Positions 9,894 to 19,242 of a stretch of DNA of 64,000 nt are shown here, piece by piece. The DNA lies in the NCBI RefSeq assembly GCF_900115495.1, contig NZ_FOWR01000015.1, positions 61,196 to 125,195 on the forward strand, in the 5' to 3' direction. Source of the DNA: Enterovibrio norvegicus DSM 15893 (GTDB lineage Bacteria > Pseudomonadota > Gammaproteobacteria > Enterobacterales > Vibrionaceae). Position 1 is the first letter of the stretch. Each line of letters starts with the position of its first letter. A program made the translations under genes and the position numbers. The notes under the pieces were generated by a model, which worked only from the letters and a program-made list of their open reading frames with translations, was not told the origin of the DNA and searched no databases.

Positions 9894-11051
9894 TTAATCT
9901 GTTACGACCAAATCATCGCAATGAATCGCGACAGGTCCATGTGCGTAACCCAGAATATCTTGAATGTCTTGGCTGTGTCGACCCGCGATCGCACTCAAGT
10001 CTTTGCTTGAATAACGACAAATACCGCGAGCGAGCTGCTTACCGTGCTGATCGCATATGCGCGCAACGGCACCGCGATCGAACGATCCTTTCACTGACAC
10101 GATGCCTTTTGATAGCAAACTACTGTGGCGCTCAACAACAGCAGAAGCCGCGCCCGCATCAATGATGATGTCGCCCGCTGGCGGAGGACCAGCCAAGATC
10201 CAACGCTTACGGCTTTCTAACGGTGACTCAAGCGGCAGGAAGCGTGTGCCCGCCGGCTGGCCGTTTACCACGTGTTGAATCACTTCAGGGCGGCTACCCG
10301 CTGCAATGGTCACTTCAATGCCAGCACGGCGCGCCACGTCAGCGGCTTGCAACTTGGTCGCCATGCCGCCTGTGCCTAATCCACTGACACTGCCGCCAGC
10401 GAGCTGGTGTAGGGTTTCATCAATGGTGTGCACTTCACGAATCAGTTCGGCATCAGGGTTTGAGCGTGGATCAGCGGTAAACAATCCCGGCTGATCGGTC
10501 AAAAGAAGCAGTTTGTCTGCTTCGGCAAGAATGGCGACCAGTGCAGATAGGTTGTCGTTGTCTCCCACTTTGATCTCAGCGGTCGCAACGGCATCGTTTT
10601 CATTCACAACGGGAACAATGTTGTTGTCGAGTAAGGCTTGAAGCATATCGCGCGCATTTAAATAGCGCTCACGATCATCAAGGTCAGCACGGGTTAACAA
10701 CATCTGACCGATGTGGATACCATAAATGTCGAACAGGCTTTCCCACTCTTGAATAAGACGGCTCTGCCCCACAGCAGCAAGCATTTGCTTGTTGGCAATG
10801 GTATTGGCGAGTTTGGGATGATTTAGATGGTGACGGCCCGCTGCGATTGCACCAGACGTAACAACAATGACTTGATGCCCTTGACGAATGAGCATGGCGC
10901 ACTGACGCACAAGCTCGACAAGATGCGCCCGATCGATTTTGGTCGAGCCACCAGTAAGTACACTGGTGCCGAGTTTGACAACGATGGTCTGGCGATCTTG
11001 CTTATCACCAGCATCGGAAGTAACGGATGAAACGTATTCTTGGCCTGACAT
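9894..11051 (-). CDS. proB: Glutamate 5-kinase ProB
   Basis: 385-residue enzyme for the first, proline-inhibited step of proline synthesis, phosphorylating glutamate. An amino-acid kinase domain starts at [12 protein letters not shown], with [32 protein letters not shown] and [15 protein letters not shown]; a C-terminal PUA domain covers about residues 295-375. The start at 11051 (ATG, MSGQEYV) is preferred; a TTG at 11093 would add 14 residues. Even so, the N-terminus is some 18 residues longer than in E. coli and the Shine-Dalgarno is weak, so the exact start is uncertain. It is coupled with proA. Confidence 0.94.
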   Translation of the reverse strand: MSGQEYVSSVTSDAGDKQDRQTIVVKLGTSVLTGGSTKIDRAHLVELVRQCAMLIRQGHQVIVVTSGAIAAGRHHLNHPKLANTIANKQMLAAVGQSRLIQEWESLFDIYGIHIGQMLLTRADLDDRERYLNARDMLQALLDNNIVPVVNENDAVATAEIKVGDNDNLSALVAILAEADKLLLLTDQPGLFTADPRSNPDAELIREVHTIDETLHQLAGGSVSGLGTGGMATKLQAADVARRAGIEVTIAAGSRPEVIQHVVNGQPAGTRFLPLESPLESRKRWILAGPPPAGDIIIDAGAASAVVERHSSLLSKGIVSVKGSFDRGAVARICDQHGKQLARGICRYSSKDLSAIAGRHSQDIQDILGYAHGPVAIHCDDLVVTD

Positions 11052-11156
11052 GATATTGATAACATAAAAGCAAATGAGCTCTTCTTTTATCAATCCCAGA
11101 CCAAGATAACAAGTGAATAACGCAATCTCGTTACGATTCGAGACAAATCATCCGAT

Positions 11157-11561
11157 TTATGCAGCAGAACCTAATTTTGGTTGCTTAAGTGTTGGAAGCG
11201 CGGTGATTTCTAATTGCAATTCACCTTCTACAAAATTACAGATCTTTTTATAAAAAGCATCAAGCGATTCTGTGACTTCTTTATTGCACTTTTTCGGCAC
11301 ATTGTCCGATTGCCACACACCTTCCGTATTGAATTTGCCAAACTTGTACGCATATTCAAAACCGCCCTCTTTTGGCGTTAACTCAAGCCACCAGCCCCAA
11401 AATTCACGACTTTCAGGGGGTTTCTTTGCATTCACACAGGCAGACAGACAATCGAAAAAGTAACGTTCTTCGGTTGATTTGTTCTGTCGAAGGTACGGCC
11501 CAATTTGGGTAAAACGCGTTAGCAGCCTTCCATGGGATAAGGTTTTGGTTTCTTCAGTCAT
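11157..11561 (-). CDS. crl: Sigma factor-binding protein Crl
   Basis: 134-residue activator that binds sigma-S and promotes assembly of its RNA polymerase holoenzyme. Family blocks seen are the RYFFDCLSACVNAKK region and the invariant SREFWGWWLELTPKE. The start at 11561 is chosen because GAGGG lies eight bases before that ATG; a TTG at 11576 would overlap this ribosome site. It sits beside frsA, the arrangement known from vibrios and enterics. Identification is strong despite modest overall conservation of the family. Confidence 0.92.
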   Translation of the reverse strand: MTEETKTLSHGRLLTRFTQIGPYLRQNKSTEERYFFDCLSACVNAKKPPESREFWGWWLELTPKEGGFEYAYKFGKFNTEGVWQSDNVPKKCNKEVTESLDAFYKKICNFVEGELQLEITALPTLKQPKLGSAA

Positions 11562-11786
11562 AGCAAGATCCCTCAAGACGAGTCCAGTCTATTTATAATC
11601 AGTCTAATTTTGCTTACGTCGTTAGGCGTACAACTCAGAAATAACCATTTACAAAACTCGCCTAAAGTACGCAATGTTGTTTAACACTTAACCTTACTTA
11701 TATAACACGCAATCACCAAAAATTCGTGCCTAGAACCTCATGATTATAAATTACGTCTTCATTTCGAGACATTAAGCAGATAATCA

Positions 11787-13040
11787 TCACAAAGTTTTAG
11801 CGAACCATTTCATCGTTTCCAGCATTGCTCTGTGATATCCATCGTGAATAGGTTTATTTGGAAGCGTCATCGCTTTACCACCATGGCTATATAGTGCAGC
11901 CAATTGATTGTCGGTTTTCGGGCAAACCGGATCGTTTTCCAAATTCAATGCCAATACAGGTACTTTGGTGCGCCTGCCCGTTAGCAAACCTTGGTTTTTG
12001 AGCGACAACGCTTGAAGCTGAGTCAGCATTGCATCTGATGCACTGCCTTTCCCCATGCGCGATGCAATGGAATCAAGGTACATAGCGGGAGCCGCATTAA
12101 GCTTTTTAATGTCCACCAACATGGCATGAAGCATACCGCCAATGGACACACAGGATTTCACTCGGTTTTGCTCGACGAACGCCATTCTCACCGCAGCATT
12201 CGCAGCGAATCGCACACCAAGAAAACCCACACGGTGGTGATCGACCCAAGGCACAGACGCTAACTCATTCAACATGGCTTGATGAAGACGGCTACTATCT
12301 TCCGACAGATTCCAATGCGCACTTCGACCAATAGAGGGCATATCAATGGTCAGCATTGCGATGTTTGCAGGGGCAAAATAGGTTTCAAACAACCGCCATA
12401 GGTCGGTTTGCAAGCTATCCAAGCCACCACTCACAATTACCACAGGCAAAGGTGAATCGGTATGAGGCAAATACAAGAAGCCTTCCAGCGCTTTACCATC
12501 AACCTTCGCAACCACACTCTTTACCTTGTATGGCAATTTGTCGATCGCGGAATGGAATGCCTTATTGGCTAACGTTTCAGCTTGAAGCGCCAAGGTATCT
12601 CCTTTGAGGTGAGGGTACCCTGCAATGCTGAAATAGGTGCTCGTTCGCAGCCACGCATTCGCAGCAGCTTCTTTGCTTCCTTTTTCGTCATATTCCTGTG
12701 CGATGCGTTGCTGACGCATCCCAGATTGCGTCCATTCATACGCCCAATTTCCTGAGCGATAGCCCACCACCGTATCTAGCTGGTTGTCATGGGTTCTATC
12801 ATTGTCAGATGCGGCAATGCGCGCCAAGGTCTCTTCCATATCAATAGGATCGACGCCTTGCCAAACCCATTGAGGACGGCGTAACACGCGATACCAATGG
12901 CTATCACTGTCACCATCAATCGCATTATTCGATTCTTTTTTCGCTTTGGTGGTAGAGCCTACAATGGTCGATGTTTCTCTGGCGAATTTAGTGTGTTTGA
13001 AGAGTTTTACGGAAAGGTTTTCGGAATCGGATGTGCTCAC
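11787..13040 (-). CDS. frsA: FrsA, alpha/beta hydrolase
   Basis: 417-residue alpha/beta-hydrolase-fold protein. E. coli FrsA binds unphosphorylated IIA-Glc, and the family has esterase-like activity; the physiological substrate is unsettled. Aligning blocks are SHWYRVLRRPQWVWQGVDP near the N-terminus, GNWAYEW, the AYPHLKGD segment, and ANIAMLTIDMPSIGRS. The usual G-x-S-x-G nucleophile elbow is not obvious: the matching region reads LGVRFAAN, so a classical serine hydrolase mechanism should not be assumed. It lies upstream of crl in the same direction, separated by 225 bp. Confidence 0.93.
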   Translation of the reverse strand: MSTSDSENLSVKLFKHTKFARETSTIVGSTTKAKKESNNAIDGDSDSHWYRVLRRPQWVWQGVDPIDMEETLARIAASDNDRTHDNQLDTVVGYRSGNWAYEWTQSGMRQQRIAQEYDEKGSKEAAANAWLRTSTYFSIAGYPHLKGDTLALQAETLANKAFHSAIDKLPYKVKSVVAKVDGKALEGFLYLPHTDSPLPVVIVSGGLDSLQTDLWRLFETYFAPANIAMLTIDMPSIGRSAHWNLSEDSSRLHQAMLNELASVPWVDHHRVGFLGVRFAANAAVRMAFVEQNRVKSCVSIGGMLHAMLVDIKKLNAAPAMYLDSIASRMGKGSASDAMLTQLQALSLKNQGLLTGRRTKVPVLALNLENDPVCPKTDNQLAALYSHGGKAMTLPNKPIHDGYHRAMLETMKWFAKTL

Positions 13041-13219
13041 GGAACCACCCCTAATGTCGATGATTTAACTGGCATTAGTGTAAACCATGAGAGGAAGAAA
13101 GCTACAGAGCAGTTCTTGATATTGCGGTTTCAAGTAGAAACCAAGGAAAGTAACGAGAAACCCCGGGAAAATGCACAAGACTTACCATGTGCTAAATAGA
13201 TAAAATATCAACACATACA

Positions 13220-13243
13220 AAAAAGCCCCTTTCGGGGCTTTTT
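13220..13243 (-). terminator. Terminator after gpt
   Basis: AAAGCCCC/GGGGCTTT stem with TTTC loop; T runs occur on both sides, so it can serve gpt on the minus strand, 25 bp after its stop. Confidence 0.9.
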
Positions 13244-13268
13244 CACTATCACATCGCACTAAGTAATA

Positions 13269-13727
13269 TTAGCGCTTAGCAACAGGCTCAACAAACGTGA
13301 CGCCCATGTCCCATGGTTGCTCAATCCAGCAATCCTGAGCAATGTCGACAACGTAATCGTCGACAAGGTGTTTACCTGCTGGTTTCGCACACACGGTCAC
13401 GAATTTCGCTTTTGGGTACATTTCACGGATCACTTCTGCAGTGCCGCCAGTATCAACCAAATCGTCAACCACGATGAAGCCTTCGCCGTCACCTTCAGCT
13501 TTTTTGATAACACGCATATCACGCTGGTGATCATGGTCATAGCTAGAAATGCACACAGTATCAACGTGACGAATGCCTAGCTCACGAGCAAGAATCGCAG
13601 CAGGTACAAGACCTCCACGACTTACTGCAATAATCCCAGTCCATTGCTCTGCAGGTAACAATTTTTCAGCCAGTTGGCGGGTATACATTTGCATGTTGTC
13701 CCACGTGATAACAAACTTGTTGCTCAT
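13269..13727 (-). CDS. gpt: Xanthine-guanine phosphoribosyltransferase Gpt
   Basis: 152-residue purine salvage enzyme, converting xanthine, guanine and to a lesser degree hypoxanthine to their nucleotides with PRPP. The PRPP-binding loop [13 protein letters not shown] is intact, and the block [25 protein letters not shown] matches the family. The purine permease gene lies 65 bp upstream on the same strand with no clear terminator between them, so uptake and salvage may be co-transcribed and share the PurR-like operator at 15120-15147. Confidence 0.96.
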   Translation of the reverse strand: MSNKFVITWDNMQMYTRQLAEKLLPAEQWTGIIAVSRGGLVPAAILARELGIRHVDTVCISSYDHDHQRDMRVIKKAEGDGEGFIVVDDLVDTGGTAEVIREMYPKAKFVTVCAKPAGKHLVDDYVVDIAQDCWIEQPWDMGVTFVEPVAKR

Positions 13728-13792
13728 TTTAAAGAACCTCAGTGGCGACGGTCGCCATTTAACTCACAGATTTAATTGCGGCGTATTGTGGC

Positions 13793-15079
13793 TTACATAA
13801 CAAATTTCAGCAAGAACAGCGCAGCAAGAACCCAAATACTAATAGGTACATCACGTCCTTTACCACTAAACGCTTTGATTGCGCAGTAAGAGATAAAGCC
13901 CAAGCCGATGCCGTGTGCGATTGAGTAGGTCAATGGCATCATCAAGCACACCACAACAACCGGTGCCGCTTCTGTCAGATCACGCCAGTTAACGCTCACC
14001 AAGCCAGACATCATAAGAATGGCAACGTAAAACAATGCACCCGCTGTCGCATAGGCTGGCACCATACCCGCCAATGGCGAGAACATCAGTGCTAACAAGA
14101 ACAAGATGCCGACGACGACTGCAGTCAAACCAGTACGACCACCCGCAGCAACACCCGACACACTTTCAATGAATGACGTGGTGTTTGATGTACCCAAAAC
14201 AGCACCTACTGTCGTTGCAGTACTGTCTGCCAATAGTGCGCGGTTCAAGCGAGGAAGTTTGCCGTCTTTGTCCATCAATTCAGCTTTAGTAGCAACACCG
14301 ACCAATGTGCCCGCTGTATCAAACAAATCCACAAACAAGAAGGCGAAAACAACCGAAATCATGGCAACATCAAATGCACCAGACAGGTCCATCTGCATGA
14401 AAGTAGGCGCGAGGCTTGGCGGCGCAGAAACGATACCTGCGTATTGCACATTGCCCGAAACAACCGAAATGGCCGTCACGATCAAGATAGCAATCATTAC
14501 CGCGCCTTTAATGCCGCGATTGACCAAACCAATTGTCAGGAAGAAGCCCAAGGCTGCCATTGCAGGTGCGAACGCTGATAGATCGCCCATTGACACCAAG
14601 GTCGCAGGGTGCGCAACAACGATGCCAGAGTTCTGCAACGCGATAAGCGCCAAGAACATACCGATACCTGCTGAAATGCCCGTGCGTAAAGAGAGAGGTA
14701 TAGAGTTTATGATTAACTCACGGACTTTAAACAGGCTCAACGCAATAAAGCAAAGACCAGAAAGGAACACAGCACCTAAAGCCACCTGCCATGAGTATCC
14801 CATTTGGAATACAACCGTGTAGGTAAAAAAGGCGTTCAAGCCCATACCTGGTGCTTGTGCTACCGGGTAATTAGCAACGAGACCCATCACGAAACAGCCG
14901 ATCGCCGCAGCCAAACAGGTCGCAACAAACACAGCGCCGCGATCCATGCCTGTTTCAGATAAGATGGCTGGGTTAACAAAGATGATGTAAGCCATCGTCA
15001 GGAAAGTGGTTAAACCTGCAATAACTTCGGTGCGTATATCAGTACCTTGCTCTTTTAATTTAAAAAGACGCTCAAGCAT
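13793..15079 (-). CDS. NCS2-family purine (guanine/hypoxanthine/adenine) permease
   Basis: 428-residue inner-membrane transporter of the AzgA-like branch of the NCS2 family, probably importing purine bases with protons. Many membrane segments alternate through the chain; family landmarks are FLTMAYIIFVNP near the N-terminus, the PGMGLNAFFTY motif of segment 3, and the DLFDTAGTLVGVA and GTSNTTSFIES motifs of segments 8 and 10. The start at 15079 is preferred because AAGGAA precedes it at good spacing; an upstream start at 15115 would overlap that site. Neighbouring gpt and a PurR-type operator upstream support purine transport. The exact base transported cannot be read from sequence. Confidence 0.92.
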   Translation of the reverse strand: MLERLFKLKEQGTDIRTEVIAGLTTFLTMAYIIFVNPAILSETGMDRGAVFVATCLAAAIGCFVMGLVANYPVAQAPGMGLNAFFTYTVVFQMGYSWQVALGAVFLSGLCFIALSLFKVRELIINSIPLSLRTGISAGIGMFLALIALQNSGIVVAHPATLVSMGDLSAFAPAMAALGFFLTIGLVNRGIKGAVMIAILIVTAISVVSGNVQYAGIVSAPPSLAPTFMQMDLSGAFDVAMISVVFAFLFVDLFDTAGTLVGVATKAELMDKDGKLPRLNRALLADSTATTVGAVLGTSNTTSFIESVSGVAAGGRTGLTAVVVGILFLLALMFSPLAGMVPAYATAGALFYVAILMMSGLVSVNWRDLTEAAPVVVVCLMMPLTYSIAHGIGLGFISYCAIKAFSGKGRDVPISIWVLAALFLLKFVM

Positions 15080-15119
15080 GGCTTTCGTTCCTTGGAAAGT
15101 GAGTGTGTCTGCCAATATT

Positions 15120-15147
15120 ACGCAAACGTTTGGCTAAACGTTTGCGT
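15120..15147 (-). promoter_or_regulatory. Paired PurR-like operator before purine permease
   Basis: Perfect 28-bp palindrome: left arm ACGCAAACGTTT, spacer GGCT, right arm AAACGTTTGCGT. Each arm supplies one good half plus the centre of a PurR box (ACGCAAACGTTTTCGT type). It lies 41-68 bp upstream of the permease start. PurR binding is inferred from the match. Confidence 0.75.
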
Positions 15148-15502
15148 CTGAATTTGACGCGAATCTTACTCGCCAATTATCGAAATTTCCAGCGTGAATT
15201 AAGTCACACTGACTTCAACTGTTGATGAATCAATCAGAGACACATCATATCGGCGAATTTTTGTCGCATAAGCTCAATACTAGAGCCAAAAATCGATGAT
15301 TAAATAGACAGATGAGAAATTTGAGATATGCATAAACTCAACATCAAAAGAATGAGAAGCCTGCCGATAGCTTTGACAAAACGAGAGAAAATGAAGACAA
15401 AAAAAACGCCACTATTTTAGCGGCGTCAGATTAAAACGTGGTTTCCAAATTAGAAACGAAATATCTGTATAGCGGGGGATGTATCAAATCGTGCAAGTCA
15501 TC
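15148..15502. other. Gene-free stretch between permease operator and small ORF
   Basis: No credible coding region was seen. The left part should hold the permease promoter on the minus strand, though no convincing -35/-10 pair was found. The middle is AT-rich. The only clear structure is the minus-strand terminator at 15399-15426. Confidence 0.5.
15399..15426 (-). terminator. Terminator of small transcription unit
   Basis: ACGCC...GGCGT stem continued by CTA/TAG after one mismatch. Eight A residues on the left become a T run on the minus strand. There is no minus-strand gene to the right other than the small ORF at 15503-15598, so it probably ends that transcript. Confidence 0.7.
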
Positions 15503-15598
15503 TTACTTGCGTTTATACCCGAACGGTGCCGGATATTTAAAATTACCAGTGAACACAGAACCAGTGTTCCAGTAGCGACATGCAGAATTACCTTTCAT
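15503..15598 (-). CDS. Small protein of unknown function (31 aa)
   Basis: I do not recognise this protein. From the ATG at 15598 it encodes 31 residues, starting MKGNSACRYW and ending APFGYKRK, rich in aromatic and basic residues, with one cysteine and no membrane segment. GAGGTAA lies six bases before the ATG, a strong ribosome site. In-frame extension to an ATG at 15688 would give 61 residues but has no ribosome site. Upstream on the same strand, TTGTAA (15764-15769) and TATTAT (15741-15746) are separated by exactly 17 bp, and a terminator lies about 75 bp downstream. Together these describe a self-contained unit of about 340 nt, which could also act as a small RNA. Confidence 0.5.
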   Translation of the reverse strand: MKGNSACRYWNTGSVFTGNFKYPAPFGYKRK

Positions 15599-15960
15599 TC
15601 GGATTACCTCAAAAAATTTTCGTGAGAATGCAGCTTTAGTAAAGCTCGGTTCCATGGAGACGAAAATTTCGGGCTTATCCTTAAACATTGAAAGCGCATG
15701 GCTATGTTCTTGGGCGTCTTGCCCTTTCTTGAACGATGGGATAATAGACGACTCGAGGTTTAATTACAAACAAAAACGAGATCCGAGTCACAAAAAATTG
15801 CAATTGCAACCTAAAGGTAATTAAGGCACAGAAACGACATGCAACAGATGTTTACAAAATGTTATACGGTGCATAATTTAACGTACTAGTGTTGCTAAAG
15901 TGATAATTAATTGAAAATGTAGACCAATTAATAACAATATCGATAGGTCAGGATTGCATT
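15599..15960. other. Gene-poor stretch upstream of the chemoreceptor
   Basis: It holds the leader and putative promoter of the small minus-strand unit (15741-15769) and the AT-rich promoter region of the plus-strand chemoreceptor. No other coding sequence or repeat was seen. Confidence 0.5.
15741..15769 (-). promoter_or_regulatory. Putative sigma-70 promoter of small unit
   Basis: On the minus strand, -35 TTGTAA (4/6) and -10 TATTAT (5/6) with a 17-bp spacer. Transcription would start near 15734, leaving a leader of about 135 nt before the ATG at 15598. Confidence 0.45.
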
Positions 15961-17601
15961 ATGGTTATCAATGCCATTCGAAACATAAAAATACGTAGTA
16001 GACTTTTCACGCTTGTCACCGTCACACTTCTCGCAATGCTCCTCCCAATTTATTTATTCGCAACGAGTAATTATCAAAACCTGATGTCTTTCAAACGAGG
16101 GGAAACTCAAGTTTTGGTTAACAGTGGCCATAGCCTGATCAACCACTATTATGAACGCTACCTAAGGGGAGAATTGAGCGAACCTGAAGCAAAGCAAGAT
16201 GCACTCAATGCTATTTCATCACTCCGATATGACAACGGTAACTATTTTTGGATTAACGATTCAACACCCAAAATGGTACTTCACCCTATTAAGCCGAATC
16301 TCAATGGTAAGGACTTAAGAAACTTCAAAGATAAAGCAGACAAAAAGCTGTTTGTTGAAATGGCAAATGTTGCTCAACGATCTGGCGAAGGGTTCGTTAA
16401 TTACTATTGGAGCAAGCCAAACGCCGATGTGCCAGTGGAAAAAGTCTCGTACGTTAAGCTATTTGAACCGTGGGGTTGGATTTTAGGCACCGGTATCTAT
16501 GTTGATGACGTCAATGAAGCTTTTGCAAGTGAACTCACTAAGTTATTGCTCGGCGTCGGCATCATCCTATCCATCGTTCTAACAATCAGTGTCGCGATTG
16601 GACATTCCATCGTTGAACCGAGCACAGAAACCGCAAAGGCATTGAAAAACATCTCCAGTGGCGATGGAGACCTTACCCATAAATTATCGGTAAATGGTAA
16701 AGATGAACTAAGCCAAATAGCACGCTTCTTTAACCGATTCATCGATCAAATTCGCGCCATTGTCGGAGACATCAATCCTGTTTCAGATACCATTTCTCAT
16801 TCAGCAAATGAAATGACACGCTTATCGAGATCGTCAGAAACATTGGCGAATCAACAAAACGTCGAACTAGAAAGCATTGCCGCAGCCGTCAATGAACTTC
16901 TCGCCAGCAACCAAGAAATTGCTACCTCATCTGCCAATGCAGCAGAAGAAGCCAGCAATGCCGCACAGCAATGTCATGCCGGCAAGAATGTCATTAATGA
17001 TATGAACCAACAAATGAACGTTATGGTTGACTCACTCCGAGCTGCAAGTGGTGAGGCGAATTTACTTTCCGACGATTCAAAAAACGTCGGCAAGGTGCTC
17101 GATGTCATTAGAACAATTGCCGAGCAAACCAACTTGCTCGCATTGAACGCTGCAATTGAAGCAGCTCGAGCCGGAGATCAAGGTCGCGGATTTGCCGTCG
17201 TTGCAGACGAAGTGAGAACCCTCGCTATTCGTACACAACAAAGCACCGATGAAATTGAAGAGATCATCACTAACCTACAATCCCGCGCCTCTTCACTTAA
17301 CAACGCTATCAGCAATACTCAATCTTTGTCAGAAACCACATCTACTCACAACCACGATGTGCTGAACGCATTGAACGAAATCGACACGAAAGTGAGCGAG
17401 ATTACGCAAATAAACAATGCTATAGCGTCATCATGCGGACAACAAGCGGTCGCGACAGAAGAGATCAATGTGAACCTGCACGGACTCGTCGATAAAGGAA
17501 AGCAAACAGTTGACCAGAGTAAAGATTTAACCGAGCAAAGCATGGCACTTTCAGCGGTCAGCGTTCAACTTAAAAGTGCGATGGCACAGTTCAAGGTATA
17601 G
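15961..17601 (+). CDS. Methyl-accepting chemotaxis protein with sCache sensor
   Basis: 546-residue inner-membrane chemoreceptor. Membrane segment 1 is at about residues 15-36, followed by a periplasmic single-Cache domain (about 40-190, with [20 protein letters not shown] and the [14 protein letters not shown] end), segment 2 at about 194-218, a HAMP domain to about 270, and a cytoplasmic signalling domain. The kinase-control hairpin tip is [20 protein letters not shown] followed by [12 protein letters not shown] (about 407-418). No C-terminal CheR/CheB-tethering pentapeptide is present. The ligand is unknown; sCache receptors often sense small carboxylates. It is transcribed alone and ends at a strong terminator. 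Confidence 0.93.
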   Translation: MVINAIRNIKIRSRLFTLVTVTLLAMLLPIYLFATSNYQNLMSFKRGETQVLVNSGHSLINHYYERYLRGELSEPEAKQDALNAISSLRYDNGNYFWINDSTPKMVLHPIKPNLNGKDLRNFKDKADKKLFVEMANVAQRSGEGFVNYYWSKPNADVPVEKVSYVKLFEPWGWILGTGIYVDDVNEAFASELTKLLLGVGIILSIVLTISVAIGHSIVEPSTETAKALKNISSGDGDLTHKLSVNGKDELSQIARFFNRFIDQIRAIVGDINPVSDTISHSANEMTRLSRSSETLANQQNVELESIAAAVNELLASNQEIATSSANAAEEASNAAQQCHAGKNVINDMNQQMNVMVDSLRAASGEANLLSDDSKNVGKVLDVIRTIAEQTNLLALNAAIEAARAGDQGRGFAVVADEVRTLAIRTQQSTDEIEEIITNLQSRASSLNNAISNTQSLSETTSTHNHDVLNALNEIDTKVSEITQINNAIASSCGQQAVATEEINVNLHGLVDKGKQTVDQSKDLTEQSMALSAVSVQLKSAMAQFKV

Positions 17602-17670
17602 CGTTTCACTAAAGATATAGTGGTATGCTTTTAACAAAGCATACTTTAACGTTACAAATTCTGATATTTT

Positions 17671-17710
17671 AACGGCATACAGCATAAGCTGTATGCCGTT
17701 TCTTTTTTTG
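17671..17710 (+). terminator. Strong terminator after the chemoreceptor
   Basis: Perfect 13-bp stem AACGGCATACAGC/GCTGTATGCCGTT with ATAA loop, followed by TCTTTTTTTG. Confidence 0.93.
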
Positions 17711-17730
17711 TTTTATTTTGGAGATAGCCT

Positions 17731-19191
17731 GTGTCTGAGATCAGTCAATTGTCCCCGCAGCCTGTATGGCAGTTTTTCGATAAGATTTGTTCTATTCCTC
17801 ATCCTTCCAAGCATGAGGAGCAACTTGCTCAATACATCATTGAATGGGCTCAGCAGGAAGGTCTTGCGGTGCGTCGTGACGACGTAGGTAACGTCTTTAT
17901 CAAAAAAGCAGCCACCCCCGGCATGGAAAATCGCAAAGGCGTCGTACTTCAAGCGCACATCGACATGGTGCCGCAGAAAAATGAAAACACCGACCACGAC
18001 TTCACTGTCGATCCGATTCGTCCATATATCGATGGCGAATGGGTCACCGCTGACGGCACAACGCTTGGCTCAGACAATGGCATGGGCATGGCGGCATGTC
18101 TTGCGGTGCTGGCATCAAAAGACGTAGAACACGGCCCACTCGAAGTGCTCCTGACTATCGATGAAGAAGCAGGCATGACGGGCGCGTTTGGATTACAAGA
18201 AGGGTGGTTAGAGGGCGACATCCTTTTGAACACCGATTCTGAACAAGAAGGCGAAGTGTACATGGGATGTGCTGGCGGCGTAGACGCAGCCATCACCTTC
18301 GCACTCGAGCGAGAAAACTTACCTTCGGGTTACGTTGCCAAAACGCTGCAAATCAAGGGCCTGAAAGGGGGTCACTCAGGTTGTGATATTCATACTGGCC
18401 GTGCGAACGCAAACAAATTGTTAGGTCGCTTTCTGGCAGGCCATAGCGAAGAGCTGGGTCTTCGCATTGTGTCTGTGCGTGGCGGTACACTGCGTAACGC
18501 TATCCCTCGTGAAGCATTTGCAGACGTTGCCGTTCCCGAAGAAAACGTTGAAAAGCTGGCATCATTGTTCGGCTACTATGAGCAACTGCTGAATCAAGAA
18601 TTAAGTGCCATCGAAACAAATTTGTCACTGTCCATCATCGAAGCAGATGTAGGTCAGCAAGCACTTACCTCTTCCGTTCAATATCGCATCATTGCGGCGA
18701 TCAATGCATGTCCAAATGGCGTGATTCGCATGAGCGATGACATTGAAGGCGTGGTTGAAACGTCACTTAACCTTGGCGTCATCACGACCGAGCAATCCTC
18801 CATGACGCTGCTATGCCTCATTCGTTCTTTGGCGGACAGCGGCCGTAGCTATGTTGAAAGCATGCTTCGTTCATTGGGTGAGTTGGCGGTTGCTGACGTG
18901 GCATTCTCCGGCGCATACCCTGGTTGGAAGCCTGATCCTGACTCGGAAATCATGAAAGTGTTCCGCAGTACTTATGAAGGCATTTACGATCGCGTTCCTA
19001 ACATCATGGTGATTCACGCAGGCCTAGAGTGTGGTCTGTTCAAAGAACCGTACCCGAACATGGACATGATTTCGTTTGGCCCAACCATCAAATTCCCGCA
19101 TTCGCCAGACGAGAAGGTAAACATTGAAACCGTCGGTCTGTTTTGGGAGCAAATGGTCGCCATGCTTAAAGCTATCCCAATGAAAGCATAA
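17731..19191 (+). CDS. pepD: Cytosolic non-specific dipeptidase PepD (peptidase D)
   Basis: 486-residue M20-family metallopeptidase that hydrolyses Xaa-His and other dipeptides. Metal and catalytic residues are visible: His76 and Asp78 (AHIDM), bridging Asp115 (GSDNGMG), catalytic Glu145 and metal-binding Glu146 (IDEEAG), and the late histidine in FPHSPDEKVN. A dimerisation lid domain interrupts the catalytic domain at about 205-390. The start is GTG at 17731 with GGAG upstream; length agrees with E. coli PepD (485). It is monocistronic, flanked by terminators. Confidence 0.96.
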   Translation: MSEISQLSPQPVWQFFDKICSIPHPSKHEEQLAQYIIEWAQQEGLAVRRDDVGNVFIKKAATPGMENRKGVVLQAHIDMVPQKNENTDHDFTVDPIRPYIDGEWVTADGTTLGSDNGMGMAACLAVLASKDVEHGPLEVLLTIDEEAGMTGAFGLQEGWLEGDILLNTDSEQEGEVYMGCAGGVDAAITFALERENLPSGYVAKTLQIKGLKGGHSGCDIHTGRANANKLLGRFLAGHSEELGLRIVSVRGGTLRNAIPREAFADVAVPEENVEKLASLFGYYEQLLNQELSAIETNLSLSIIEADVGQQALTSSVQYRIIAAINACPNGVIRMSDDIEGVVETSLNLGVITTEQSSMTLLCLIRSLADSGRSYVESMLRSLGELAVADVAFSGAYPGWKPDPDSEIMKVFRSTYEGIYDRVPNIMVIHAGLECGLFKEPYPNMDMISFGPTIKFPHSPDEKVNIETVGLFWEQMVAMLKAIPMKA

Positions 19192-19213
19192 TCCATACCT
19201 AAACACCCAATAG

Positions 19214-19242
19214 CAAAAGGGCACATAACGTGCCCTTTTTAT
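19214..19242. terminator. Bidirectional terminator between pepD and dinB
   Basis: AAAAGGGCAC/GTGCCCTTTTT stem; A and T runs on either side serve both convergent genes. It touches the dinB stop codon. Confidence 0.9.

Noticed and set aside
14106..14822. 238-codon plus-strand open frame opposite the purine permease
   Set aside because: It is rich in Ala, Thr and Pro in the manner of antisense frames of membrane proteins, has no ribosome site and resembles no family; the minus-strand permease explains the DNA.
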